Assembly: GCF_000832015.1 (NCBI RefSeq)
Contig: NZ_JXCJ01000001.1
Location: 3,738,344 to 3,802,343, forward strand
Reading direction: 5' to 3'
Source: Gilvimarinus agarilyticus
Lineage (GTDB): Bacteria > Pseudomonadota > Gammaproteobacteria > Pseudomonadales > Cellvibrionaceae
Length of the DNA stretch: 64,000 bases
Within the stretch, counting starts at the first letter, position 1; each line of letters starts with the position of its first letter. The notes below the pieces were generated by a model that was given only the letters and a program-made list of their open reading frames with translations, was not told the DNA's origin and did not search any database. Shown one piece after another: positions 1 through 8,469 of this stretch. Position numbers and translations under genes: made by a program.

Positions 1-1
1 G

Positions 2-427
2 CTTAGCGAACTGCAAAGCGCGCTAGACGATATGGCCCGTGAAAATGAAGATGGCCACCTCACCTCTGAAGTTGCCGACAGAAAATTTCACACGATCATA
101 GCGAGCTCCACGCAAAACCGGCCTTTGATCAATATGATCCAGCACCTATGGGATATTCAGGCAAATTTGCCTGAAATAAAAACCGCCCACCAATCAATTT
201 GTAAAACAGACGGTGAACGGCGGATCAGAGAGCACCGGGCGATTCTCGAGGCACTAAAAGCCAGAGACCCACACGCCGCCCGGATATCCATGAGAAACCA
301 CTTTTCTCGCTCCCTTGATGCTCTGCACACAACAACCGAGCAGCGCGCCGTAGAGGAAATACAAAAGCAGCTTAGCGAGCGGCGTGAACGCTTCTCTTTA
401 AACCGTATACAATATATGGCCGAGTAG
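2..427 (+). CDS. GntR-family regulator, FCD domain (3' fragment)
   Basis: This is the C-terminal part (141 codons) of a transcription factor whose N-terminal winged helix lies outside the window; the reading frame is open to base 2. What remains resembles the all-helical FCD ligand-binding domain of FadR/UxuR-type GntR regulators. It has a D-x-x-FH pattern followed by an S-x-N segment, then EHRAILEALKARD and a terminal MRNHF helix. The acidic and histidine residues in these motifs usually bind a metal and a small acid ligand such as a sugar acid. With the sugar-uptake genes downstream, control of sugar-acid metabolism is a reasonable inference. The target operator cannot be told from this fragment. 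Confidence 0.85.
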   Translation, partial: LSELQSALDDMARENEDGHLTSEVADRKFHTIIASSTQNRPLINMIQHLWDIQANLPEIKTAHQSICKTDGERRIREHRAILEALKARDPHAARISMRNHFSRSLDALHTTTEQRAVEEIQKQLSERRERFSLNRIQYMAE

Positions 428-780
428 CCCGCCCTGGGAAAGTGCCGATACACCTGTTCAAGGCTGCCGCACTGGCAGCCCCTCCCCCCAACACCTCAAT
501 CACAAAGCAACCCTTCGAGCTTAACCTTTATTGCATAATTGTTTTTATTTAAGGCGTTGTTAACCAATTCTATTTCAGCTCCCGCAACCTCTTTGTCACG
601 ATTTAAATGCTTTCACTGAATTGAGAAAATCGATCAATGGTAAAGCCCGCCCCTTGCATCATCGGCGACCGGAAACGCAACGGGACTGGACTTAGCCTGT
701 ATTTCCACAGCATCGCCCCTAACAAAGAGCTCGACAGAAAAGTGGGGATTGCACCACCCCATGCCCACATAAGTGACATG

Positions 781-1040
781 GCCAAGGTTCTTCGAACCCG
801 GATAATATGGTCTGCAGCCAGAACGTTAGTAAGTTTGCCTCTGGCACCTTTACCAAAAGCTCGGACTGTTCATCGTCGGCATCCACCAAAAAGCGTACAC
901 CGGCCATACAGGCAAGCCGGATGGCAGCGCTTGTACCTTAAAGTTAAAGATTATCGATGAACCCGGACCCTGCTCGCACCTAACAAAACCCCATCCGGGC
1001 AACAGAATACGCCCCCCAAACAAAACACCCAAGAAACCAC
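781..1040 (-). pseudogene. Remnant of a CE2-type esterase N-terminal domain
   Basis: Bases 858-966 align with 12461-12570, part of the intact minus-strand esterase gene, with about 20 mismatches and one gap by hand alignment (roughly 80 percent identity). Translated on the minus strand, one frame reads PGSSIIFNFK, matching PGSSVQFNFN of the intact protein. After a one-base deletion another frame reads GVRFLVDADDEQSELLVKV, matching the intact DIRFMVEVDGEQSELWVKA. A further frame shift near 825-835 ends recognisable similarity. Start codon and catalytic SGNH domain are absent. It is a dead fragment of a paralogue, left by duplication and deletion. Confidence 0.8.
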
Positions 1041-1070
1041 TTGCATTTATGCGCATGGCGACTTAAGTTA

Positions 1071-1084
1071 TGTAACCGATTTCA
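1071..1084. promoter_or_regulatory. LacI-type operator copy (weaker, upstream)
   Basis: TGTAACCGATTTCA matches the perfect palindrome TGTAATCGATTACA found at 10842 at 12 of 14 positions. It lies about 150 bases upstream of the stronger site at 1219, a spacing compatible with DNA looping by a tetrameric LacI-family repressor. Confidence 0.4.
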
Positions 1085-1218
1085 TCTGTATGAGAGTCTC
1101 TTTTAAATAAAAGCGAGTGATAGAGGCCCATACAGATAAAATCCACCATAAAACAAAGCGATACAGAATTTAAATAGGTATTTTTTACTGGTAAACCATA
1201 AAAATAATGGCGAAAAAA

Positions 1219-1232
1219 TGTAACCGATTACC
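1219..1232. promoter_or_regulatory. LacI-type operator before TonB receptor
   Basis: TGTAACCGATTACC is a near-perfect palindrome with a central CG, the usual form of LacI/GalR-family operators. Almost the same word lies upstream of the other large receptor (16054) and the GMC oxidoreductase operon (10842). Confidence 0.65.
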
Positions 1233-1288
1233 GAAAAATCATTTATCAACCACTATCAACCCAAAAATTGTCAAAGCAACAATAAATG

Positions 1289-1300
1289 TTATCGATAACG
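1289..1300. promoter_or_regulatory. Perfect 12-base palindrome GTTATCGATAAC
   Basis: GTTATCGATAAC is its own reverse complement and ends just before the ribosome site AAGGAG of the receptor gene. It may be a second operator related to the TGTAAYCGATTACA family (shared ATCGAT core), or a small hairpin affecting translation. Confidence 0.4.
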
Positions 1301-1315
1301 ATAAGGAGTAACTTG

Positions 1316-4300
1316 ATGAAAAAGAGCCATGATTTTAATAAAAATCTATTAGCCAAGTGTATAACCTCAATTGCCTTTGCCGGACTCAGCCTTCCAGCAT
1401 TAGCCCAGGATACCGATACGCAGATGCTTGAAGAAGTTGTCGTCACCGGCGTGCGAGCAGCCCAAGCCGATGCCGTCAACATTAAGCGCGATGCAAGCTC
1501 AGTGGTCGATGCCATCTCCGCTGAAGATATCGGTAAATTACCCGATGTGACGATTACCGACTCACTGCAGCGCATCAGCGGTGTGCAAATTCGCCGCTCA
1601 GCCGGCGAGGGTACCGCACTTAACATTCGCGGTATGCCGCAAGTACTCACAACACTCAATGGCGAGTCGTACCTGGGCGCCAACTCATTAACCACCGTGC
1701 AACCCAATTTTAGCGATATCCCCTCGCAGCTATTCTCTGGCGCCGAAGTGGCAAAATCGCAAACCGCTAGCTATACCCCCGGCGGCATCACAGGCGTAGT
1801 AGATCTGCAAACTTACCGCCCATTTGATTTTGACGAAGGCTTTACCGTTTCGGGTTCGGTGCAGGCGGCACAAGGTGCAGACACTCAAGAAACAGATCCA
1901 TCCGCGAACATTCTGCTCAACTGGAACAGTGAGCGCATTGGTATTATGGCCGCCGTATCGCGCCAAGAAGCCACTCTCGCTAATTACTACTCAGGTATGG
2001 CTGGTGGCGGTGAAAACGCTGGCTGGAGCGGTTTTGCCACCGAGAGCTGGGCCTACGGCGACCCTACTGACGTTAACGGCGATGGAGACACCGACGACAC
2101 CTTTTGGGCCTACCAAGGCCACCAGGCATTTAACCGTTCTACCGAACGCGAACGCACTGGCGCCAATTTAGCGCTGCAAGTGGACCTAGGGGCAGGCTTT
2201 GAGGTGGTTGCCGAGGCACTCTTTACCGAGCTCGACGACAATGACTACATGATGGGCATTGCCCACTCTGACAAGTGGAACCGTTGGGGCTGGTTTGAAC
2301 CCACTCAGTCTACACCCAAAGATGCCATGGCCGATGGCGCAAACCTTTCGACCGTTCAGGAATACACCGGCAATGGTCGCCGCATCAAAACCTACTCGGC
2401 GGTTCAGTCACAAGATGCAGAGTCGCAAAACTACAATATCGAACTTAACTACGATAACGGCGGTGCGTTTACCAGCTCATTGCGTTTAGTTCACGGTTCG
2501 GCCGAGCAAGAGCGCCTCAACAGCTATATGGACATCGATTTGGCAGACGGTAGCCAATGGGGCGTAAATTGTCAGTACTACCCCACTGGCACGGCGGGTA
2601 CCCAAGGTGACTGCGCCGATGGCCAACTGCAAACCAACCCCGGCGGCTACCACGGTTTCCCCACCCTCAGTGTGGATTACAGCGGTAGCGACCCATCTTG
2701 GGGAGGCTTTGATAACAATGCAAACTTAGACATAGACGGCAACGCGGTAGGCGACGCACGCACCATTAACTCCTACCTCGACGATGTGAACAGCTACGCA
2801 TTGGGCGCCCTCACCTCGGAGAACAACTTTAGCCAGGAGGGTGAGTTAAATGTAGCGCGCTTTGACGGTGAGTATCGCTTTAACGACGGTTTTATTACCT
2901 CGATTGAGTTTGGAGCCCGGTTAAGCGAGCGTAGCATCGACAACGACGTATTCGATCTTCTCTCCCCGATCGGTGACGCGCAATGCGCGGTTAAATGGAA
3001 AGCCACCGATGTTACCTTAAATGGTGGCGGTATCCCCGAGGCGTGCACCTACGGTGACGGCGATAATTTTTACACCGCAGGTGTACCCACTCCGATCAGC
3101 GATCTTAGCGCGACACAAGTCAGCGACTTTGGTGGGGTGTCGGGTATCCCTACCATTTGGTCTGTCGACCCCAAAAGCATGCAAAACGTCGAGAGTTATC
3201 ACAGCAATCTGTACCCGGGAACTTTCCGCTCCAACAACCCTGGTCAGTCCTACCAGGTGGATCTGGACGAGACCAGCTACTACATTCAAGCGAACTTCGC
3301 CACGGGCATCATGAGCGGTAATTTTGGTTTGCGTCAGCTGGAGACCGACCTAACGGTTGTACAAAACCAAGTGGGGGCAGCACAACCTTACGGCGCAGCT
3401 GCAGCAGATACCGGCGACATCGTTACCGAGCGCTCATTTGATGACTTACTGCCATCGTTAAACCTGCGTTTTGATTTGACTGAAAACTTAGTGGTTCGTG
3501 GCTCGTTGACGCGCACCATTGCACCGCTGGATCTGGCACAGTGGGGCGGAGCTCTCACACCGTCTTACACACTCGACGGTGACGCCGATAGCGATACCTT
3601 TGGTAAGTTTATTGTCAACGCCGCCAACTCCACCGGCAACCCAGAGCTAGACCCATGGAAAGCAACCAACTACGACCTCTCGCTCGAATACTATTTAGGT
3701 AGTGCGAGCGCCGTATCGGCAAACTGGTTCTACATCGATGTCGAGAGCTTTATTGAAAGCGGCTCGGTAGAAATGGCACTGCCGGACCAGGATGGTGTAG
3801 TGCGTCGTACGGTCAACGTCAACACCAGCGTACAAGGTGACGGCGGTGTATTAAAAGGTGTCGAACTGGCAGCCAAGCTCGCCTTTGACGACTTCTTAGA
3901 CGTTAACTTTCTAAATGGCTTCGGTGTCGACGCCAACTATACCTACTCGCCTAGCTCCTCGGGCAACGCAGGGCTTAACGGCGACGACCTGCCGTTTCAG
4001 GATAACTCAGAAGATGTCATTAACTTGGTGGGTTGGTATGAGTCTGGTCCCTTCCAGGCGCGCCTGGCCTACAACTTCCGCAGCGAACGCGTCGTTGGTT
4101 TTAACCAGACCTGGGGCAGCGGCACACTTTGGCAGGATTCAACCTCCTACGTTGACGCCTCGGCAAGCTACGACATCAACGACAATGTTAGCGTGTTCGT
4201 AAATGCCTCTAACCTCACGGGCGAAAAAGAAACCTACTACCTGGAGTGGAAGGATCAGTTCGCTTGGCAAAATGAGTACGAGGCTCGTTACACAATGGGC

Positions 4301-4318
4301 GTACGGGCAACCTTCTAG
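1316..4318 (+). CDS. Large TonB-dependent receptor, carbohydrate type
   Basis: A 1000-residue outer-membrane receptor that probably imports oligosaccharides with energy from TonB. The start at 1316 is chosen because AAGGAG lies seven bases upstream; an earlier ATG at 1286 has no such site. A signal peptide ends near ALAQ. The TonB box region reads EEVVVTGVR, followed by a plug with DIGKLPDVTITDSLQRISGVQI and the RGMPQVLTTLNGE segment. The rest is a beta-barrel ending in aromatic Phe (VRATF), as needed for barrel insertion. This plug signature is typical of the long receptors in Caulobacter, Xanthomonas and Cellvibrio polysaccharide loci. The paralogue at 12896-15910 shares it. LacI-type operators upstream point to sugar control. 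The substrate is unknown, but the downstream sulfatase suggests a sulfated glycan. Confidence 0.93.
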   Translation: MKKSHDFNKNLLAKCITSIAFAGLSLPALAQDTDTQMLEEVVVTGVRAAQADAVNIKRDASSVVDAISAEDIGKLPDVTITDSLQRISGVQIRRSAGEGTALNIRGMPQVLTTLNGESYLGANSLTTVQPNFSDIPSQLFSGAEVAKSQTASYTPGGITGVVDLQTYRPFDFDEGFTVSGSVQAAQGADTQETDPSANILLNWNSERIGIMAAVSRQEATLANYYSGMAGGGENAGWSGFATESWAYGDPTDVNGDGDTDDTFWAYQGHQAFNRSTERERTGANLALQVDLGAGFEVVAEALFTELDDNDYMMGIAHSDKWNRWGWFEPTQSTPKDAMADGANLSTVQEYTGNGRRIKTYSAVQSQDAESQNYNIELNYDNGGAFTSSLRLVHGSAEQERLNSYMDIDLADGSQWGVNCQYYPTGTAGTQGDCADGQLQTNPGGYHGFPTLSVDYSGSDPSWGGFDNNANLDIDGNAVGDARTINSYLDDVNSYALGALTSENNFSQEGELNVARFDGEYRFNDGFITSIEFGARLSERSIDNDVFDLLSPIGDAQCAVKWKATDVTLNGGGIPEACTYGDGDNFYTAGVPTPISDLSATQVSDFGGVSGIPTIWSVDPKSMQNVESYHSNLYPGTFRSNNPGQSYQVDLDETSYYIQANFATGIMSGNFGLRQLETDLTVVQNQVGAAQPYGAAAADTGDIVTERSFDDLLPSLNLRFDLTENLVVRGSLTRTIAPLDLAQWGGALTPSYTLDGDADSDTFGKFIVNAANSTGNPELDPWKATNYDLSLEYYLGSASAVSANWFYIDVESFIESGSVEMALPDQDGVVRRTVNVNTSVQGDGGVLKGVELAAKLAFDDFLDVNFLNGFGVDANYTYSPSSSGNAGLNGDDLPFQDNSEDVINLVGWYESGPFQARLAYNFRSERVVGFNQTWGSGTLWQDSTSYVDASASYDINDNVSVFVNASNLTGEKETYYLEWKDQFAWQNEYEARYTMGVRATF

Positions 4319-4330
4319 GTTGCCAACTAG

Positions 4331-4359
4331 ACTAGGGGAGTGTTGGGCAGTCCCCTAGT
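4331..4359 (+). repeat. Stem-loop after receptor gene
   Basis: Arms ACTAGGGGA and TCCCCTAGT pair perfectly over nine bases with an 11-base loop. No T run follows, so it is more likely an mRNA-end protector than a terminator. Confidence 0.5.
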
Positions 4360-4392
4360 TCGCTCGCGCTGTCATAGCATGGGCTCTCCTTT

Positions 4393-4426
4393 GGCGCGCT
4401 AACAGAAGTTAACGCGCCCTTTTTTT
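4393..4426 (+). terminator. Rho-independent terminator between receptor and sulfatase
   Basis: An 11-base stem (GGCGCGCTAAC / GTTAACGCGCC, one mismatch) with an AGAA loop is followed by CTTTTTTT. It ends just before the first possible ATG of the sulfatase. No promoter is obvious between it and that gene, so the sulfatase may be expressed by read-through at a lower level than the receptor. Confidence 0.75.
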
Positions 4427-4447
4427 ATGTCTTTTAACGAAAATACA

Positions 4448-6247
4448 ATGCATATGATTAGACCCCTCGTGTTGATAATTACTCTGATATGGGCACTGGT
4501 AGCGCAGGCCGCCACATCAACCACCCAACAGCCCAATGTACTGCTTATTATGACCGACGATCAGGGCTGGGGAGATGTATCAGCCAATGGTAACACCACC
4601 TTAAAAACCCCCAGCATTGATACCTTAATGAACCAGGGCGTGCGCTTTGACCGCTTTTACGCAAGCCCTGTGTGCTCCCCTACTCGCGCCAGTGTTTTGA
4701 CCGGGCGCCACTCTCTGGCAACTGGCGTTTACAGTGTCACGCGCGGGGGCGAAAAAATGTTTAGCGATGAAGTCACCCTCGCCGAGCACTTTAAACAGGC
4801 AGGCTACCGCACCGGACTATTTGGCAAATGGCATAATGGCTTGCAATACCCCTATAACCCAAACGGGCAAGGGTTTGATGAATTCTACGGCTTTGCCGAC
4901 GGCCATCTGACCGATTACTTTAATGGCACCGTGCTGCACAACCAGCAAACGACAGCCTTCACCGGCTACTTACCCGACCGACTCACCGATAAAACACTGG
5001 CATTTATGGCGCAGGATAACCAACCGTTTTTCGCCATGCTAAGCTTTAATACCCCACACAGCCCCTTCGAGTTACCACAAACATTGTTCGACAAATACGC
5101 AATGATGGGGCTGGATGCGACTGACGCCAGCGTCTACGGTATGGTCGAAAATATCGACAACAATATCGCGCGCCTTTTGTCGGCACTAGAGCAACAACCT
5201 CAACTGGCTAACACCATTGTGGTGTTTATGTCGGATAACGGCCCCGCCTTTCCCGCTGGCAATACCCGATACAACGGCGGTTTTAAGGGGTGGAAGGGTA
5301 AACTGGACGAAGGCGGTGTGCGGGTACCGTTTGCCCTTTACTGGCCACATAAACTAAAGCCTAAAACCACGCAGGTGCCCGGCCAACACATCGATATTCT
5401 ACCCACACTGCTAGCACTTAGCGGCGTAACACCTGCCGCGGGCAAACCCATTCACGGTAGCGATTTAAGTGGGGTACTAGTTTCCAACAACCGCGATCAG
5501 ACACTTTACCAACGCCCGCTGTTTACCCACCACTTCAGAAACACGCGCCGCCCCACCGAAAACCCTGTGCAGATGGCGCCCGGCTCGCTACGCAAGGGTA
5601 AATGGGCAGCCATTGTCGACCATAGCGGTCAATGGCGGCTTTACGATTTAGACAAAGACCCGCAACAAAAGCTTGAGCTAAGCGCACAAAAGCCCAACGT
5701 ACTCAAGAAGCTTAAAGCGGAATATATCGCCTGGTATCAAACCACCCGCTTAGAACGCTACCAGCCTCTGAGTATTCCTCTGGGGCTTGCGCAAGCGCCA
5801 AGGACACAACTTCCCGCGCACGAGGCTGAAATCATTACTGAAGGTGTTGACTACCACTTTAAAGATGGTTGGGCCCACGACTGGCTTACAAGTAAAGCAC
5901 CAGAAGCAGGCGCTGTCCGTTGGCCGGTCGAGGTTACGCGCGCGGGCAGATACCAGATCACACTGCACTACGGCACCCCCGATGGATCGTACACCGGCCA
6001 AGCGCAGCTATTACTGGGCAAAAATTTAGTGCCTCTCGATGAGTTTGCACCTCACCTCGCCAAAGCTCACCCAGGAAAACGGCTAGCAGCCACTGGCGAG
6101 GCCCCTACCAAAATCTGGGCGAACAAAACAGTAACGGCTAACCTAAAACAAGGCAAAGGCGATTTAATTCTGCGTTTTTCGCAAGACACCAAAGGGCGCA
6201 ACCTAGAAATTAAAGGCCTAACTATCAACTACGTGGCGGAGGACTAA
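4448..6247 (+). CDS. Exported family S1 sulfatase
   Basis: A 599-residue formylglycine-dependent sulfatase that removes sulfate esters, probably from a polysaccharide, in the periplasm. The N terminus is a signal peptide (hydrophobic LVLIITLIWALVAQA). The metal site NVLLIMTDDQGWGD follows, then the maturation motif C-S-P-T-R at Cys76, where Cys becomes formylglycine. Later come GKWHNG, the SDNGP metal motif and GQHIDILPTLL. About 120 residues at the C terminus form a further beta-rich domain of unknown role. An ATG at 4427 directly abuts the terminator T run, so I chose the ATG at 4448; one at 4454 is also possible. The next gene starts at the base after the stop, so the two are translationally coupled. 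Confidence 0.9.
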   Translation: MHMIRPLVLIITLIWALVAQAATSTTQQPNVLLIMTDDQGWGDVSANGNTTLKTPSIDTLMNQGVRFDRFYASPVCSPTRASVLTGRHSLATGVYSVTRGGEKMFSDEVTLAEHFKQAGYRTGLFGKWHNGLQYPYNPNGQGFDEFYGFADGHLTDYFNGTVLHNQQTTAFTGYLPDRLTDKTLAFMAQDNQPFFAMLSFNTPHSPFELPQTLFDKYAMMGLDATDASVYGMVENIDNNIARLLSALEQQPQLANTIVVFMSDNGPAFPAGNTRYNGGFKGWKGKLDEGGVRVPFALYWPHKLKPKTTQVPGQHIDILPTLLALSGVTPAAGKPIHGSDLSGVLVSNNRDQTLYQRPLFTHHFRNTRRPTENPVQMAPGSLRKGKWAAIVDHSGQWRLYDLDKDPQQKLELSAQKPNVLKKLKAEYIAWYQTTRLERYQPLSIPLGLAQAPRTQLPAHEAEIITEGVDYHFKDGWAHDWLTSKAPEAGAVRWPVEVTRAGRYQITLHYGTPDGSYTGQAQLLLGKNLVPLDEFAPHLAKAHPGKRLAATGEAPTKIWANKTVTANLKQGKGDLILRFSQDTKGRNLEIKGLTINYVAED

Positions 6248-7222
6248 ATGAAAGCGTTGGTTTATCAGGTCAGTACCGATGATTTTTTAGTACAGGACAT
6301 ACCCGAGCCAGTAGCCTATGGTTATGACGTTAAAGTGAGAGTACTTGCGACTGGTTTAAACCCTGTTGATAGCAAAGTTAACCTCTGGTATCAAAGTGTT
6401 TTCGACCAAACGACACCCTTTGTTGGGGGGCTGGATGTGGCCGGTGAGATCGTTGCGCTGGGTGATAAAGTAACCGGCTGGAACTTGGGCGACAAGGTTC
6501 TATATCACGGCAACATGTTTCGTTCCTGCGGCGGGTTTGCCGAATATACCCTGCACGACTCACGAACCCTTACCCAAATGCCCGCAATAAGTCCATTTGT
6601 GGCTGCGGCTACCCCCTGTGCCGGCTGGACCGCCTTACATGCATTAAAAAACAAACTCAACGTCGATCGGCGAAACTCTATTTTAATCACTGGAGGTGCT
6701 GGCGGGGTTGGCACCTTCGCCATTCAGTTGGCTAAATTTTACGGTGTAAGAGCGATTATCACCACGGCCTCCGCAGCCAAACACGCCTACGTAACGTCAC
6801 TAGGAGCCACGCACGCTATCGACTATCAACATGAAGATGTCGTGACAAAGGTGCGTGAAATAACCGACAACGCCGGTGTAGAAATCGCGCTTGATGCCGC
6901 CGGGGGCGATAATGACGTTTTATGCGCAAACAGCCTGGGCTTTGAAGGTGAACTGTGTGGCTTGGTACGCACCCTACGACCCGAGCAATACGCAAATTCA
7001 TTTAGCCTGGGCCTAAGCTTTCATCAACTTAGCCTGGGTTCAGCGCACACTCATAATCCCAGTTTACTGCTAGAACTTGGCAATGATTTCTCGCATCTTC
7101 TCGAAGCGAAGCACATTGCGTGTACCGAACTCAACAGCGTAGGTTTTACTGAACTAAGTGAAGCGATGCGCGCGCTGCGACAAAAATCGGTACTCGGCAA
7201 GCTGGTTTTCGTACCAAACTAA
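6248..7222 (+). CDS. Zinc-free MDR oxidoreductase (quinone reductase-like)
   Basis: A 324-residue NAD(P)H-dependent medium-chain dehydrogenase/reductase of the quinone-oxidoreductase branch. The N-terminal GroES-like domain has GLNPVDSKVNLW and GLDVAGEIVALG. The Rossmann domain carries the nucleotide motif ITGGAGGVGTFAIQLAK. The zinc-binding Cys cluster of alcohol dehydrogenases is absent, which fits reduction of quinones or enones rather than alcohol oxidation. The ATG follows the sulfatase stop without a gap, with GGAGGA a few bases upstream inside the sulfatase gene, so it is the second gene of that transcript. Its link with sulfated-sugar metabolism is inferred from position only. Confidence 0.85.
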   Translation: MKALVYQVSTDDFLVQDIPEPVAYGYDVKVRVLATGLNPVDSKVNLWYQSVFDQTTPFVGGLDVAGEIVALGDKVTGWNLGDKVLYHGNMFRSCGGFAEYTLHDSRTLTQMPAISPFVAAATPCAGWTALHALKNKLNVDRRNSILITGGAGGVGTFAIQLAKFYGVRAIITTASAAKHAYVTSLGATHAIDYQHEDVVTKVREITDNAGVEIALDAAGGDNDVLCANSLGFEGELCGLVRTLRPEQYANSFSLGLSFHQLSLGSAHTHNPSLLLELGNDFSHLLEAKHIACTELNSVGFTELSEAMRALRQKSVLGKLVFVPN

Positions 7223-7297
7223 TAGCCCCCTAACAAGTGGCAGCAACCGCTGCATTCATTAGGAGCTTTCATATTAAGCTTTACAGGAATTACACCG

Positions 7298-8290
7298 ATG
7301 AATCTTTCCCGACGAAGCTGCTTAAGTTTACTCGCCTCTAGTAGTGTAGCCTTTAGCGCAAGCGCGCGAGCCATTAACACATTAACAACTTTTCGCAGCC
7401 TTACGCCCAAACGCGCATCATTGTCTCAATGGAGCTTCCATCGAGCTATTTTTGGTGACAGCCGCAATAACTACGAGCAGTTTCTGAAGTTGCTAAAAAC
7501 CAGCCCCAATGACGTGCTGCAAGGGAAACTCGCACCCCGCGATATAACGTTGATAGCACGCAACTTTGGTATAGAAGCGATAGACCTGGTCAATTTGTGT
7601 TTTTATGGTCGAGCCCAGGACAGCGCATGGCTTGCCGAATTTAACCGTCTGGCCGATGACACAGGCACCCGGTTTCAGATGTTAATGTGCGACCAAGCAG
7701 GCTACCTGGGGGCAAGCTCCAAAGCAGCACGGCAACACGCTATTGAGCAACACAAAGTGTGGATGCATACCGCCGCCGAACTCGGCTGTAGGCAAGTGCG
7801 AGTGAACGCCTATGGTGATGGCAGCTATCTGGCACAACTAAACCAGTGCGCCGAATCGCTGCACACGCTGGCTGAGATCGGTAAGCCTTTAGAATTAGAG
7901 GTCTTAGTAGAAAACCACGGACACCCTTCCAGCAACGGCGCCTGGCTTGCAATGCTTATAGAGAACGCCAGCCACGATAATATTGGCGTACTCACAGATT
8001 TAGACAACTTTTTTATGGGCGGCTGGAACCTAACGCCAGAGCGCCGTTACGATCGAACCCAAGGTTTGCTAGACCTCGCGCCTTACACCCGTGGCGTGAG
8101 CGTTAAAACATTTGATTTTAACGCCCAGGGAGCAGAGACAACCATAGACGTTCCCGCTTGCTTCAAAATACTGACAGACGCGGGATTTAACGGCTACTAC
8201 AGTGCCGAATACGAAGGGGAGCACTTATCTGAAGCAGACGGAACGCAAGCAACAATCAAATTGATCGACCAAGCCCTCGCAGCGCGTTAA
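7298..8290 (+). CDS. Exported xylose-isomerase-like TIM-barrel protein
   Basis: A 330-residue sugar phosphate isomerase/epimerase-like TIM barrel (AP endonuclease 2 superfamily). A twin-arginine-like N terminus (SRRSCLSLLASS) ending near SARA suggests export in folded form. Metal-site segments LEVLVENHG, GVLTDLDNFF and YYSAEYEGEH are placed as in inosose or 3-keto-sugar enzymes. The convergent neighbouring operon encodes a GMC oxidoreductase plus a gluconate-dehydrogenase-3-like subunit, the combination known for glycoside 3-dehydrogenases. I therefore infer a role on oxidised (3-keto) sugars, perhaps as an isomerase or keto-glycoside-cleaving enzyme. The exact reaction cannot be read from the sequence. 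Confidence 0.8.
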   Translation: MNLSRRSCLSLLASSSVAFSASARAINTLTTFRSLTPKRASLSQWSFHRAIFGDSRNNYEQFLKLLKTSPNDVLQGKLAPRDITLIARNFGIEAIDLVNLCFYGRAQDSAWLAEFNRLADDTGTRFQMLMCDQAGYLGASSKAARQHAIEQHKVWMHTAAELGCRQVRVNAYGDGSYLAQLNQCAESLHTLAEIGKPLELEVLVENHGHPSSNGAWLAMLIENASHDNIGVLTDLDNFFMGGWNLTPERRYDRTQGLLDLAPYTRGVSVKTFDFNAQGAETTIDVPACFKILTDAGFNGYYSAEYEGEHLSEADGTQATIKLIDQALAAR

Positions 8291-8395
8291 CCTGCCTTTG
8301 TGAGCCTTTCAGTTAACGACTGCCGAGGTTAACCTCAACGAAATTTACTTTCGTCAAGCTTCTGTTAAAAGCTTTCCAGTACCCCGCAAAAGATC

Positions 8396-8424
8396 AACCG
8401 GGCGTCCTTGGCGCGCGCCCGGTT
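8396..8424. terminator. Hairpin between convergent genes
   Basis: Arms AACCGGGCG and CGCCCGGTT pair perfectly between the two convergent genes. Only short T runs flank it, so termination in either direction is plausible but weak. Confidence 0.4.
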
Positions 8425-8469
8425 ATTATCCACTGAGGAAACTGTTATAAAGTTCCTGGCAAGCCCGCA

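Larger units (their letters stand above)
428..1315. other. 888-base gene-poor region with pseudogene remnant and operators
   Basis: No intact gene is visible. The stretch holds the decayed esterase copy (about 781-1040, minus), two LacI-type operator copies (1071-1084, 1219-1232), a perfect palindrome at 1289-1300 and the ribosome site of the receptor gene at 1316. A 52-codon open stretch without a start lies on the minus strand at about 634-792. I do not recognise its product and treat it as more debris. Confidence 0.6.

Noticed and set aside
637-960. Plus-strand open frame of 107 codons
   Set aside because: It is the antisense of the decayed esterase copy, with no ribosome site and low-complexity composition.
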